Source: JASLDZ01 sp964235945
GTDB lineage: Bacteria; Pseudomonadota; Alphaproteobacteria; Caulobacterales; Caulobacteraceae
Reading direction: 5' to 3'
Length of the DNA: 64,000 nt
NCBI GenBank assembly: GCA_964235945.1
Contig: CAXSDV010000004.1
Coordinates: 34,321 to 98,320, forward strand
Part shown: one piece after another, positions 26,311-35,032 of the stretch
Position numbering within the stretch: position 1 is the stretch's first letter
Layout: each line of letters starts with the position of its first letter
Position numbers and translations under genes: made by a program
The notes under the pieces: generated by a model
Seen by the model: only the letters and a program-made list of their open reading frames with translations
Database searches by the model: none
Told to the model about the DNA's origin: nothing

Positions 26311-26853
26311 TCAGAACGCGTCGTGCAGACCGGTGTAGGGTCGCGCGGTGAGGCGGCCGCCGGTGTAGCGGTCGGGGACCTCGCCGTGGGCCAGCTCGAC
26401 CGAGAGGAGCTGGAAGGCGCGGTCGGCGTCGTACCAGACGCCGACGCCCAACTCCTGCGCGAAGTCGGTCTGGTACCAGGAGAATTTCAGCGGATGCGCG
26501 ACACCGTCGGCGCCGTAGGCCGCGCCGCTGACGGTGGCCCCGCCCACCGCCACGCTGTCGAAGCTGAGGCCGGGATCGAGGGAAAGCTGGTTGATGGTGG
26601 GCCGGTTGGGCCGGGCGTACTCGATGACGAGGTCCAGCCGGGTGAAGCCGCCCTTGGCCGCCGCCTTGGCGACGTCCGAAACCAGCATGTGGCTCAGCAC
26701 GGCGTCCTCCCGTCGGCCGTAGCGCGCCTCCTCCGAGCGAAGGTCGGCGCCGATGGCGACGTTCACCGTGGCTGCGGGGGCGGCGTCGCGCGCCGGGGCG
26801 GGAACGGCGGAAAGAGTGGCCAGTAGAACGGCGGCGGCGAGGGCGCGGATCAA
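26311..26853 (-). CDS. Secreted protein of unknown function
   Basis: A 180-residue protein with a clear Sec signal (IRALAAAVLLATLSAVPAPA, cleavage likely after about residue 25). The mature part has YGRREDAVLSHMLVSDVAK, a beta-rich segment and YTGGRLTARPYTG near the end; I recognise no family. The start is TTG at 26851-26853, which overlaps the ygfZ stop as TTGA; no ATG is available before the signal peptide in this frame. It is probably co-translated with ygfZ, though the functions need not be related. Confidence 0.65.
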   Translation of the reverse strand: MIRALAAAVLLATLSAVPAPARDAAPAATVNVAIGADLRSEEARYGRREDAVLSHMLVSDVAKAAAKGGFTRLDLVIEYARPNRPTINQLSLDPGLSFDSVAVGGATVSGAAYGADGVAHPLKFSWYQTDFAQELGVGVWYDADRAFQLLSVELAHGEVPDRYTGGRLTARPYTGLHDAF

Positions 26854-27707
26854 GGAACGGTCTCCGCAAGGGTCTCTGGGGCGGGGGCGAGCAGGTCGGC
26901 GGGGAGCCAGGCGGGGAGCGACAGGCGGGCGGGGCGGCCGTCGACGGTCAACGGCCCCGTCGAGCGGTCCAAGCGCAGGAGGGCGAGGGCGCGGCCCGGC
27001 CCGGCGGCGGCCACCTCGCCCGCGCGCAGCGTCCCCGCCAGCACCTCGGCCCCGGGTGCGGCGCCCTCCACCTCCAGCGGCAGCACGCGGCTCCTCATGC
27101 CGCCGCGGCGCTTCATGCGCGAGGTGGTCTCCTGGCCGACGAAGCAGCCCTTGGAGAAGTCCACGCCGTGAAGCAGGTCGAGGTTGAGCTCGGTCGCGTA
27201 GGCGCGGTCCGACAGGTCGTCGGCCACCGCTTCGACCAGCCCCAGGGTCAGTCGGCGCGCGCGCGCGTCCTCGGCGGAGGCGGAGCTCGCGTCGGGGGCG
27301 GGCGGGGCGTCGCCCGCGAAGCGCCAGCCGGCGAGCGGCGTGCGCGGGTCGCGGCGCCAGCCGGCGGGGGCGTGGTCCGCGCCCCAGAGCACGTGCACGC
27401 CGCCCTCGTCGGGAGCGATCTCCACCGCGGCGCGCAGCCGGAACATGCCCAGCCGTGCGGCCAGGGCGTCGCGCGCCTGCGCCGCCACGTCCACCACGAC
27501 GCCTTCCGCCTCGCCGAACAGGAACAGGTCGTAGAGCACCCGGCCCTGGGGGGTGAGCAGGGCCGCATGGCGCAGGTCGCCGGGCCCCAGCGTCTCCACC
27601 TCCTGGCTGAGCAGGCGGTTGAGGAAGGGCCGCGCCTCGGGCCCGGTGACCCGGAGCAGGGCGCGGTCGTCCAGCCGGGCGGTGCGGGCGTCCATCATGG
27701 CTGACAT
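26850..27707 (-). CDS. ygfZ: Folate-binding YgfZ/GcvT-like protein
   Basis: A 285-residue tetrahydrofolate-binding protein related to GcvT. The YgfZ signature KGCFVGQETTSRMK is present near residue 180, with FLNRLLSQEVETL and LLTPQGRVLYDLFLF at the N-terminus. YgfZ proteins help assemble or repair [4Fe-4S] enzymes such as MiaB and other radical SAM proteins. It is distinct from the true GcvT encoded at 55706-56914. It is divergent from the GT9 gene. Confidence 0.9.
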   Translation of the reverse strand: MSAMMDARTARLDDRALLRVTGPEARPFLNRLLSQEVETLGPGDLRHAALLTPQGRVLYDLFLFGEAEGVVVDVAAQARDALAARLGMFRLRAAVEIAPDEGGVHVLWGADHAPAGWRRDPRTPLAGWRFAGDAPPAPDASSASAEDARARRLTLGLVEAVADDLSDRAYATELNLDLLHGVDFSKGCFVGQETTSRMKRRGGMRSRVLPLEVEGAAPGAEVLAGTLRAGEVAAAGPGRALALLRLDRSTGPLTVDGRPARLSLPAWLPADLLAPAPETLAETVP

Positions 27708-27793
27708 ATCGGCGCGGCCCCGGCCCGGCGCCAGGGCGGGGAGAACGGAGGGCGGCTCGCAGCCGCGGCCCGACCGGGCTAGAAGCGGCGCAC

Positions 27794-28825
27794 ATGGCCG
27801 CGCCGCGCTTTCCCGTCCTGTTCGTCACCTCCTCGCGGATCGGCGACGCCGTGCTCTCCTCCGGCCTGCTCGCGCGCTTGGTCGAGGAAGCGCCCCACGC
27901 GCGCTTCACGGTGGCCGCCGGGCCGCTGGCCGCGCCCCTGTTCCGCGACCTGCCCGGCCTCGACCGGCTGATCGTGTTCGACAAGCGCCGCGGCGGCCTG
28001 CACTGGTTCGACCTGTGGCGCCGGGTGCGCGGTCGCCGCTGGGGCCTCGTGCTCGACATGCGCGGCTCGGGGCTGGCGCGCCTGCTGGACGCGCGCCGCC
28101 GCGCGGTGCGTCGCGCGCCGCCGCCGGGGGCCGAGCCCGTCCACAAGGTGCTGGAGGCCGCCCACGTGCTGCGCCTGGACGACGACCCGCCCGCGCCGCA
28201 CCTGTTCACCAGCGCCGAAACCGAGGCGGCGGCCGACGCCTTCCTGCGCGCGGGCGCGGACGCGGGTGGGGGGGACCGGCCCATACTGGCCGTCGCCCCC
28301 GCCGCCAACTGGATGGGCAAGACCTGGCCCGCCGAGCGCTTCGCCGTGATGACCGCCGAGCTCCTGGGCGAAGGCGGTCCGCTCGCAGGCGGGCGGCTCC
28401 TGCTGCTGGGCGGGCCGGACGACCGCCACGCCTGCGAGGAGGTGCGCCGCGCCGTGCCCCGCGCCCGGCTGATCGACGCCGCCGGCAAGCTCGACCTGCT
28501 CACCGCCTACGCCGCGCTGAAGCGGGCGCGCCTGTTCGTGGGCAACGATTCGGGGCTGATGCACCTGGCGGCGGCGGCGGGAACGCCGACCCTGGGCCTG
28601 TTCGGCCCGTCGGACGACCGGCTTTACGCGCCCTGGGGTCCGAACGCGCGGGTGGTGCGCGGGCCCCGCGCCTTCGAGGCGTTCACCGCGCTGGACCCCG
28701 CCCTGAACCAGACGATCCAGCACATGCGCGACCTCGCCGTCGACCGGGTGACGGCCGCGGCGCGCGACCTGGTGCGAGACACCGAACCCCTGTTCCCCCG
28801 ACCCGCGGAGGCCGCCCATGGCTGA
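27794..28825 (+). CDS. Glycosyltransferase family 9 (heptosyltransferase-like)
   Basis: A 343-residue GT9 protein. The N-terminal FVTSSRIGDAVLSSGLL and the C-terminal RARLFVGNDSGLMHLAAAAGTPTLGLFGPSD are diagnostic of the ADP-heptose:LPS heptosyltransferase family (WaaC/WaaF/RfaQ). It probably adds a sugar to lipopolysaccharide core at the inner face of the membrane; the sugar is not determined. Its last eight bases overlap the start of the dihydroorotase-type gene, so it begins a four-gene coupled operon whose other members are metabolic enzymes. Confidence 0.9.
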   Translation: MAAPRFPVLFVTSSRIGDAVLSSGLLARLVEEAPHARFTVAAGPLAAPLFRDLPGLDRLIVFDKRRGGLHWFDLWRRVRGRRWGLVLDMRGSGLARLLDARRRAVRRAPPPGAEPVHKVLEAAHVLRLDDDPPAPHLFTSAETEAAADAFLRAGADAGGGDRPILAVAPAANWMGKTWPAERFAVMTAELLGEGGPLAGGRLLLLGGPDDRHACEEVRRAVPRARLIDAAGKLDLLTAYAALKRARLFVGNDSGLMHLAAAAGTPTLGLFGPSDDRLYAPWGPNARVVRGPRAFEAFTALDPALNQTIQHMRDLAVDRVTAAARDLVRDTEPLFPRPAEAAHG

Positions 28826-30179
28826 GACCTACGACCTGATCGTGCGCGGCGGCGAGGTGCTCAACCACGCCGGGCGCGGCCTCGCCGACGTGGGCGTGCG
28901 CGCGGGCCGGGTGGCGGCGATCGGCGACCTCCACCAGGCCCACGCGGGCGAGGTGTTCGACGCCCGGGGCCTGACCGTGCTCCCCGGCGTGATCGACAGC
29001 CAGGTCCACTTCCGCGAGCCGGGGCTCGAGTGGAAGGAGGACCTGCGGACCGGCGGTCGCGCAGCGGTGCTGGGCGGCGTGACGGCGGTGTTCGAGATGC
29101 CCAACACCGAGCCGGCCACCACCACCCCCGAGGCGCTCGCCGACAAGCTGGCCCGCGCCAAAGGGCGGATGGACTGCGACCACGCCTTCTACGTGGGCGC
29201 CACCCACGCCAACGCCGACGAGGTGGGCGAGCTGGAGCGCCTGCCCGGCTGCTGCGGGATCAAGGTGTTCATGGGCGCCTCCACCGGCTCCCTGCTGATC
29301 GCCGACGACGAGGGCGTCTCGCGGGTGCTCAAGAACATCCGCCGCCGCGCCGCCTTCCACTCGGAGGACGAGAACCGCCTGGTCGAGCGCCGGCCGCTGG
29401 CGCGCGCCGGCGACTGGACCAGCCACCCGGAGGTGCGCGACGTGCAGAGCGCGGTGCAGTCCACCGAGCGGCTGATCCGCCTGGCCATCGCGGCGGGCGC
29501 GCGCATCCACGTGCTGCACGTCTCCACCGAGGAGGAGGTCGCCATCCTCGCGCGGCACAAGGACGTGGCCAGCGTGGAGACCACTCCCCAGCACCTGACG
29601 CTGGCCGGGCCGGAGATCTACGAGCGCCTGCACGGCTACGCCCAGATGAACCCGCCCGTGCGCGAAGCGCGCCACCGCGAGGGCCTGTGGCGCGGGGTGG
29701 CGTCCGGCGTGATCGACGTGCTGGGCTCCGACCACGCCCCGCACACGAAGGAGGAAAAAGCGCGGCCCTACCCCGCCTCGCCCTCGGGCATGCCCGGCGT
29801 GCAGACGCTCGTGCCCGTCATGCTGACGGCGGTGGCGGCGGGGCGCATGTCGCTGGAGCGCTTCGTGGACCTGACGAGCCACGGGCCCCAGCGCGTGTTC
29901 GGCCTGGCGGACAAGGGGCGCCTGGCCGAGGGCTTCCACGCGGACATGACGATCGTGGACCTGGAGGCGCGCCGCACCCTGTCCCACGCCGACATGGCCA
30001 GCCGCGCGGGCTGGACGCCCTTCGACGGATTCGAGACCCGGGGCTGGGTCGCCGCCACCGTGATCCGCGGCCGGGTGGTCATGCGCGAGGACGAGGTGGT
30101 CGCTCCGGCGGAGGGCGAGCCCGTGCGCTTCCACGAAACCTTGGGCGCGCGTGCGGCGGCCCCGGTCGCCGCGGCGTGA
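28818..30179 (+). CDS. pyrC: Dihydroorotase-type amidohydrolase
   Basis: A 453-residue class I dihydroorotase-like protein. Seen are PGVIDSQVHFREPG near residue 57, GGVTAVFEMPNT, CGIKVFMGASTG, AFHSEDE, HVLHVSTEEE, and the catalytic GSDHAPHTKEEK. It would close carbamoyl aspartate to dihydroorotate in pyrimidine synthesis. The first His of the usual H-x-H metal motif is Gln (SQVHF); my recollection is that this occurs in many alphaproteobacterial members. No pyrB or other pyr gene is nearby, so allantoinase/hydantoinase-like roles cannot be excluded. Overlaps both neighbours: 8 bases upstream and GTGA downstream. Confidence 0.85.
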   Translation: MAETYDLIVRGGEVLNHAGRGLADVGVRAGRVAAIGDLHQAHAGEVFDARGLTVLPGVIDSQVHFREPGLEWKEDLRTGGRAAVLGGVTAVFEMPNTEPATTTPEALADKLARAKGRMDCDHAFYVGATHANADEVGELERLPGCCGIKVFMGASTGSLLIADDEGVSRVLKNIRRRAAFHSEDENRLVERRPLARAGDWTSHPEVRDVQSAVQSTERLIRLAIAAGARIHVLHVSTEEEVAILARHKDVASVETTPQHLTLAGPEIYERLHGYAQMNPPVREARHREGLWRGVASGVIDVLGSDHAPHTKEEKARPYPASPSGMPGVQTLVPVMLTAVAAGRMSLERFVDLTSHGPQRVFGLADKGRLAEGFHADMTIVDLEARRTLSHADMASRAGWTPFDGFETRGWVAATVIRGRVVMREDEVVAPAEGEPVRFHETLGARAAAPVAAA

Positions 30180-31993
30180 CCGCGCCCTGGCGCGACCCGC
30201 GCTATCGCCGCTCGTCGGTCGGGGTCGGCTGGGCCGCGCCCGGCGTGCTGGAGTTCGCCAACACGGGCGAGGTGTCGGACGCCTTCTCCACCACCAACGG
30301 CCCGCTGGACCACTGGGCCGAGCATGCGCCGGACGCGGTCTGGCTGGCCGAGCGCGACGGGGCGGGCTGGCGCACCCTGGGCTTCGGCGCGGCGCGAGAG
30401 GCGGTGGCGGCGCTCGCCGGCGGGCTGGAGGGGTTGGGCGTCGGCCCGGACCGGCCGCTGCTGATCCTGGCGCGCAACGGGATCGACACGGCGCTGGCGA
30501 CCTACGCCGCCATGCGGCTGGGCGCGCCGGCCGCCCCCGTCTCGTTCCAGTACGGCCTGCCGGGGGCCGACCCCGCCCGCCTCGCCCACGCCCTGGCCCT
30601 GGTGCGGCCGACGGCGATCTTCGTGGACGACGGGGCCCTGTTCGGCCCGGCGCTGGAAGGTTTCGAAGGTCCGGTGATCGCCGCGACCGGCGCTCGCGGC
30701 CGCGCGCTCGCCCTGGCCGACCTGCTGCGCGGGCCCGCCGTGGCGGACCGGGCCACGGGCGCCCTGGCCGCCAAGCTCCTGCTCACCTCCGGCTCGACGG
30801 GCGCGCCCAAGGCGGTGGTCAACACCCACGCCAACCTGGCGGTCAACGCCGCGCAGATCGCCGCCTGCTACGACGACCCCGACCCGCCCGTGACGGTCAA
30901 CGCCTCGCCCTGGAGCCACAGCCTCGGGGCCAACGCCCTCCTGCACTACGTGCTGCACCGGGGCGGAACGATGTACGTGGACGCGGGCCTGCCCACGCCC
31001 GCGCGCTTCGCCGAAACGCTGCGCAACCTGGCCGAGGTGCGCTCGACCTATCACCACATGGTGCCGGCGGGCTGGATGCTGCTGGCGGACGCGCTGGAGC
31101 GGGACGACGCGCTGGCGCGCACCTTCTTCGCCGACCTGCGCGTCATGCAGTACGGCGGGGCGGGCCTGCCCCAGTCGGTGATGGACCGCGTCCAGGCGGC
31201 CGGCGTGCGCACGGTGGGCGAGCGGATCACCTTCGCTGCGGGTTACGGCGCGACCGAGACCGCCCCCACCGCCATGAACGTCCACTGGACCAACGCCACG
31301 GCGGGGATCCTCGGCCACCCCGTGCCGGGCACGACCGCGCGGCTGGTCCCGGTGGACGGCCGCCGGGAGCTGCGCGTGCGCGGTCCGCAGGTCTCGCCGG
31401 GCCACCGCCTGGCCGACGGCTCGGTCCGGCCGCTGGAGCTGGACGCGGACGGTTTCTACCCCACCGGCGACGCGGTGAGCGGGCCGGACCTGGCGGCGCC
31501 CGTGGCCGAACTGTTGTTCGACGGCCGCCTGTCGGAGAACTTCAAGCTCGCCACCGGCGTCTTCGTGGGCGCCGGGCCGCTGCGGCTGGCGGCGCTTTCC
31601 GCGGTGGGGGCGGCCGCTTCCGACTTCGTGGTCTGCGGCGAAGGGCGCGGGGGGGTGGGCCTGCTCGTCTTCCTCAACCGGAGCGCCTGCGTGGAGCTCG
31701 CGGGCGGCGGCGGGGCGGAGGCGGTGCACGACGCGCCCAAGGTGCGGGCGGCGGTGAGGGCGGGGATCGCCCGGCTCAACGCGGGCGCGGCGGGCGGACG
31801 GGTGGCGCGCGTGCTGCTCCTCGACCACCTGCCCGACCCGCGCTCGGGCGAGCTGACCGACAAGGGCTACCTCAACCAGGCGCTGGCGCGCGCACGCCGG
31901 GCGGCGGAGATCGAGCGGCTGTTCGCCGACCCGCCGGGCGCGGACGTCATCGACATGGCCGCGGCCGCCGCGCCGGCGGAGGCGCGCGCATGA
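30176..31993 (+). CDS. AMP-dependent acyl-CoA synthetase, feruloyl-CoA synthase-like
   Basis: A 605-residue adenylate-forming enzyme. The P-loop is LLTSGSTGAPKAVVNTH (about residue 200), then AGYGATETAPTA as the A5 motif, GFYPTGDAV as A7, and the end DPRSGELTDKGYLNQAL, which is close to the C-terminus of feruloyl-CoA synthases. It activates a carboxylic acid, possibly aromatic, with ATP and CoA. The start is GTG at 30176, overlapping the dihydroorotase stop as GTGA; its own stop overlaps the ThDP enzyme as ATGA. The direct coupling to a ThDP enzyme suggests consecutive reactions or one pathway. Confidence 0.85.
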   Translation: MTAPWRDPRYRRSSVGVGWAAPGVLEFANTGEVSDAFSTTNGPLDHWAEHAPDAVWLAERDGAGWRTLGFGAAREAVAALAGGLEGLGVGPDRPLLILARNGIDTALATYAAMRLGAPAAPVSFQYGLPGADPARLAHALALVRPTAIFVDDGALFGPALEGFEGPVIAATGARGRALALADLLRGPAVADRATGALAAKLLLTSGSTGAPKAVVNTHANLAVNAAQIAACYDDPDPPVTVNASPWSHSLGANALLHYVLHRGGTMYVDAGLPTPARFAETLRNLAEVRSTYHHMVPAGWMLLADALERDDALARTFFADLRVMQYGGAGLPQSVMDRVQAAGVRTVGERITFAAGYGATETAPTAMNVHWTNATAGILGHPVPGTTARLVPVDGRRELRVRGPQVSPGHRLADGSVRPLELDADGFYPTGDAVSGPDLAAPVAELLFDGRLSENFKLATGVFVGAGPLRLAALSAVGAAASDFVVCGEGRGGVGLLVFLNRSACVELAGGGGAEAVHDAPKVRAAVRAGIARLNAGAAGGRVARVLLLDHLPDPRSGELTDKGYLNQALARARRAAEIERLFADPPGADVIDMAAAAAPAEARA

Positions 31994-33531
31994 ACGGGGC
32001 GGAGGCGGTGCTGGCGACCCTCGCCGACTGCGGGGTGGAGACCTGCTTCGCCAATCCGGGCACCAGCGAGATGCAGATGGTGGCCGCCTTCGACCGCGAG
32101 CCGCGGGTGCGCCCGATCCTGTGCCTGTTCGAGGGGGTGGCGACGGGCGCGGCGGACGGCTACGCCCGGATCGCGGGCAAGCCCGCCGCCACCCTGCTGC
32201 ACCTGGGCCCCGGCCTCTCCAACGGGTCGGCCAACCTCCACAACGCACGGCGCGCCGGCAGCCCGGTGGTCAACATCGTGGGCGACCACGCCGTCCACCA
32301 CGCCCGCAACGACGCGCCGCTGGCGTCCGACATCGAGGGGCTGTCGCGCCCGGTGTCGGTGTGGACGCGCGCGGCGCTGACCGCGGACGACGCGGCGGAG
32401 GCCGCCGCCGAAGCGGTGGCCGCGAGCCTCCTGCCGCGGCCCGGCCCCGCCACGCTGGTGCTGCCGGCCGACTGCGCCTGGTCGCCCGCCTCCGGTCCGG
32501 CCCGCCCGCGATCGCGCGCGCCCCGGCTCCAGCCCCCTCCGGCGCGGGTGCGGACCCTGGCGGCGGCGCTGAAGGCGGCGAAGGCGCCGGTGCTGCTGCT
32601 GGGCTCCGGCGCCTGCACGGGCGAGGGATTGTCCGCCGCGGGACGGGTCGCCGCGGCGGGCGTGCGCGTCATGGTGGACACCTTCGTCGGCCGCCTGCCG
32701 CGGGGCGCGGGGCGTTTCGCGCCGGAGCGGGTCCTGTACTTCGGTGAAGCGGCCCTGTCCGACCTGGAGGGCGCCGACCTCATGGTTCTGGCGGGAACGC
32801 GCGAGCCCGTGGCCTTCTTCGCCTATCCCGACCTGCCCACCGTCCTCGTCCCGCCCGGCTGCGCGACGGCGACCCTGGCCTCGTCCGAGGAGGACGCGCC
32901 CGCCGCCCTGGCCGCCCTGGCCGCCGCCCTGGACGCGCCGGCCGCCGGCCCCGTCGTCGAACGGGAGAAGCCCGCCGCCCCCGCCGGCGAGCTCAACAGC
33001 CACACGGTGGGCGACAGCCTGGCGCGGCACATGCCGCACGACGCGGTGGTGTCGGACGACGCGGTCACCGCCGGCCTGCCGGTGTTCACCCGCACGCGGG
33101 GCGCGCGGCCCCACGACTGGCTCATGCTGACGGGAGGCGCCATCGGCCAGGGCCTGCCCGTGGCGGTCGGGGCCGCGGTGGCGCGGCCGACGGCGAAGGT
33201 GGTGTCGCTCAACGGCGACGGCGCCGCCGCCTACACCCTGCAGGCGCTGTGGACGATGGCGCGCGAGAAGCTGGACGTGACGGCCGTGGTGTTCGCCAAC
33301 CGCCGCTACCGCATCCTCGACATCGAGCTGAAGCGCACGCGCTCGGGCGAGGCGGGATCGGCGGCGCGCCGCCTGCTGGACCTGTCGGCCCCCGTCATGG
33401 ACTGGGTCGCGCTCGCGGCCGGCTTCGGCGTGGCGGGCGTGCGCGTCGACACGGCCGAGGGTTTCGACGCCGCCTTCGCCCGCGCCATGGCCGAGCCCGG
33501 CCCCGTGCTGATCGAGGCCGTGCTGCGCTGA
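31990..33531 (+). CDS. ThDP-dependent enzyme, acetolactate synthase/benzoylformate decarboxylase-like
   Basis: A 513-residue thiamine diphosphate enzyme. The N-terminal Pyr domain has CFANPGTSEMQMV and the conserved Glu in CLFEGVATGAADGYAR. The C-terminal PP domain has NGDGAAAYTLQALWTMAREKLDVTAVVFANRRYRIL (shortened variant of GDG-x-NN). It resembles the proteins often labelled acetolactate synthase large subunit that lack an FAD role and a small subunit; no ilvH is present. A 2-keto acid decarboxylase or carboligase function is likelier than branched-chain synthesis. The catalytic residues needed for a particular reaction were not resolved. Final gene of the operon, followed by a hairpin terminator. 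Confidence 0.85.
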   Translation: MNGAEAVLATLADCGVETCFANPGTSEMQMVAAFDREPRVRPILCLFEGVATGAADGYARIAGKPAATLLHLGPGLSNGSANLHNARRAGSPVVNIVGDHAVHHARNDAPLASDIEGLSRPVSVWTRAALTADDAAEAAAEAVAASLLPRPGPATLVLPADCAWSPASGPARPRSRAPRLQPPPARVRTLAAALKAAKAPVLLLGSGACTGEGLSAAGRVAAAGVRVMVDTFVGRLPRGAGRFAPERVLYFGEAALSDLEGADLMVLAGTREPVAFFAYPDLPTVLVPPGCATATLASSEEDAPAALAALAAALDAPAAGPVVEREKPAAPAGELNSHTVGDSLARHMPHDAVVSDDAVTAGLPVFTRTRGARPHDWLMLTGGAIGQGLPVAVGAAVARPTAKVVSLNGDGAAAYTLQALWTMAREKLDVTAVVFANRRYRILDIELKRTRSGEAGSAARRLLDLSAPVMDWVALAAGFGVAGVRVDTAEGFDAAFARAMAEPGPVLIEAVLR

Positions 33532-33547
33532 ACCGCGCAAACGAAGA

Positions 33548-33572
33548 AGGCCCGCGGTCGTCCCGCGGGCCT
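33548..33572. terminator. Strong hairpin between convergent operons
   Basis: AGGCCCGCGG (33548-33557) pairs with CCGCGGGCCT (33563-33572) around a 5-base loop. It lies 17 bases after the ThDP gene stop and 27 bases before the end of the convergent Cys-rich repeat gene. The T-rich flank TCTTCGTTT is on the minus side, so it may end both transcripts. Confidence 0.7.
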
Positions 33573-33598
33573 CTCGTCCGTCGCCGGGGCGGAGGGGG

Positions 33599-34948
33599 TC
33601 AGCCCTTGGTGGGGCCGTTGCCCGCCAGGTTGGTGGGGAGCTGGCAGGCGCTGCCGTCGTTGGCCGCCTGGCGGCAGCTCAGGAGCTGCTCGACCCGCGG
33701 GCTCGGGCCGGCGGCGAAGAAGGCCACCCAGCCGGGCTTGCCGTCGGCGCAGGCCGTCTCCACCACGTCGCCGCCGGTGGTCTTGGATTGGCCGAGGTAG
33801 CGCGCGTTCGACACCTTGCAGCTTCCGCGGCCCTTGGCGGCCAGGGCGGCGCTGTACTTGTCGTACACGACGTCCGGGCTGGAAAGCTGGCAGGTCTGCT
33901 TCAGCGCGCCGGCGCGCACGCAGTCGTAGATCTCCGAATGTCCCGTGTCGGACAGTACGGCGATCGCCCCGTCGGGACGGTTGGAGCAGGCGAGCTCGAC
34001 CACGTCGCGGCCGCCGCTCTCGCCGATGGAGCGGAACTTGGAGACGTTGCAGGGGAAGCCCGCCTTGCCGGCGAGCTGGGTGTAGCGCTGGATGGCCGCC
34101 GCGTTGCTCACGCTGGCCGAGGTCAGGGTGCAGCCGCCGGCCAGCCCCTGGGCGCGGGCGCAGTCGATGGCCTCCTTGTACTTGCCCGTGCTGGTGTCGG
34201 TGGCCAGCACGAAGCCCGCCGCGCCGCTGCAGGCCACTTCGTAATAGGTCGACTTGTTGGCCTCCGAGGCGCCGATCAGCCGCCCGTCGCTCACCTGGCA
34301 GGTGCGGCCGGAGGCCTGGACCAGCGGGGTCAGCGAGGCCAGCGACTGCTGCTTGGTGGTGAGGGTGCAGGCGTTGCTCGTGCCGGCCAGCGCCAAGCAG
34401 TCGGTCGCGTCGGGCTTGGCGCCCGGGCTGGAGGGCACGCCCAGGCGGAAACCGGGAGCCGCGCCGCACGCCACCTCGTAGAAGGTCTCGCCCGTGCTGG
34501 TGGAGGTGCCGACATATCGCGCCGCCGACACCGGGCAGGTGCGGCCGGCGGCGGTGGCCAGCTGGGTCAGGCCGGCCTTCGGGTCGGCGTTGGCGGGGAG
34601 CACGCAGGTGGTGCCGCCGCCGGCCGCGGCCAGGCAGTCGTAGGCGGTGGGCTTGGGCGCGCCCGCCACGTTCAGGATCAGGTAGCCCAGCCCCTCGTCG
34701 CAGCTGACCTCGTAGACGTCCTCGTTCTTGCCGCCCGCACCCTTGCCCGAGCCGCGGTAGGCGGCGTCCTTCACCGTGCAGCGCGCGCCGGCGGCCTGGA
34801 CGAGGGCGGGAGCCTCCTTCTTGCCACGCGCCATCTGCTCGGCGGTGATGGCGGGCGCGTCCGCCTTCTTCTCGGCGGCGTGGGCGGCCGGAGCGGCGGC
34901 GAGCAGGGCGGCTGCGGCGAGCGCCCAGCTCAGGCGTGACAGGGACAT
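33599..34948 (-). CDS. Secreted protein with five four-cysteine tandem repeats
   Basis: A 449-residue protein with a Sec signal (MSLSRLSWALAAAALLAAAP, cleavage near AHA-AEK). It then has five tandem repeats of about 80 residues. All 20 cysteines fall in the repeats, four each (57/83/105/115, 138/161/184/194, 217/240/263/273, 300/321/343/353, 377/400/425/435), and the last pair is always separated by nine residues. Each unit reads roughly C-x-V...G...YEVAC...GF-x-L...DC...C-x-L. The regular spacing suggests two disulfides per unit in the periplasm or outside. I recognise no named family; function unknown. It is convergent with the ThDP operon. Confidence 0.85.
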   Translation of the reverse strand: MSLSRLSWALAAAALLAAAPAAHAAEKKADAPAITAEQMARGKKEAPALVQAAGARCTVKDAAYRGSGKGAGGKNEDVYEVSCDEGLGYLILNVAGAPKPTAYDCLAAAGGGTTCVLPANADPKAGLTQLATAAGRTCPVSAARYVGTSTSTGETFYEVACGAAPGFRLGVPSSPGAKPDATDCLALAGTSNACTLTTKQQSLASLTPLVQASGRTCQVSDGRLIGASEANKSTYYEVACSGAAGFVLATDTSTGKYKEAIDCARAQGLAGGCTLTSASVSNAAAIQRYTQLAGKAGFPCNVSKFRSIGESGGRDVVELACSNRPDGAIAVLSDTGHSEIYDCVRAGALKQTCQLSSPDVVYDKYSAALAAKGRGSCKVSNARYLGQSKTTGGDVVETACADGKPGWVAFFAAGPSPRVEQLLSCRQAANDGSACQLPTNLAGNGPTKG

Positions 34949-35032
34949 GCGCGTCCTTCGCGGTTAACTTCCAATTCGCACGGACATAAGCCGCCAGTGG
35001 CGGGCGGGGTCAAGCGAGGGGAGGTGGACGCT

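Noticed and set aside
26850..27707. Second gcvT
   Set aside because: KGCFVGQE is the YgfZ signature; the real gcvT is at 55706-56914 under a riboswitch.
31990..33531. Biosynthetic acetolactate synthase (ilvB)
   Set aside because: No small subunit gene follows, the length and motifs fit the benzoylformate decarboxylase-like group, and the neighbours are not branched-chain genes.
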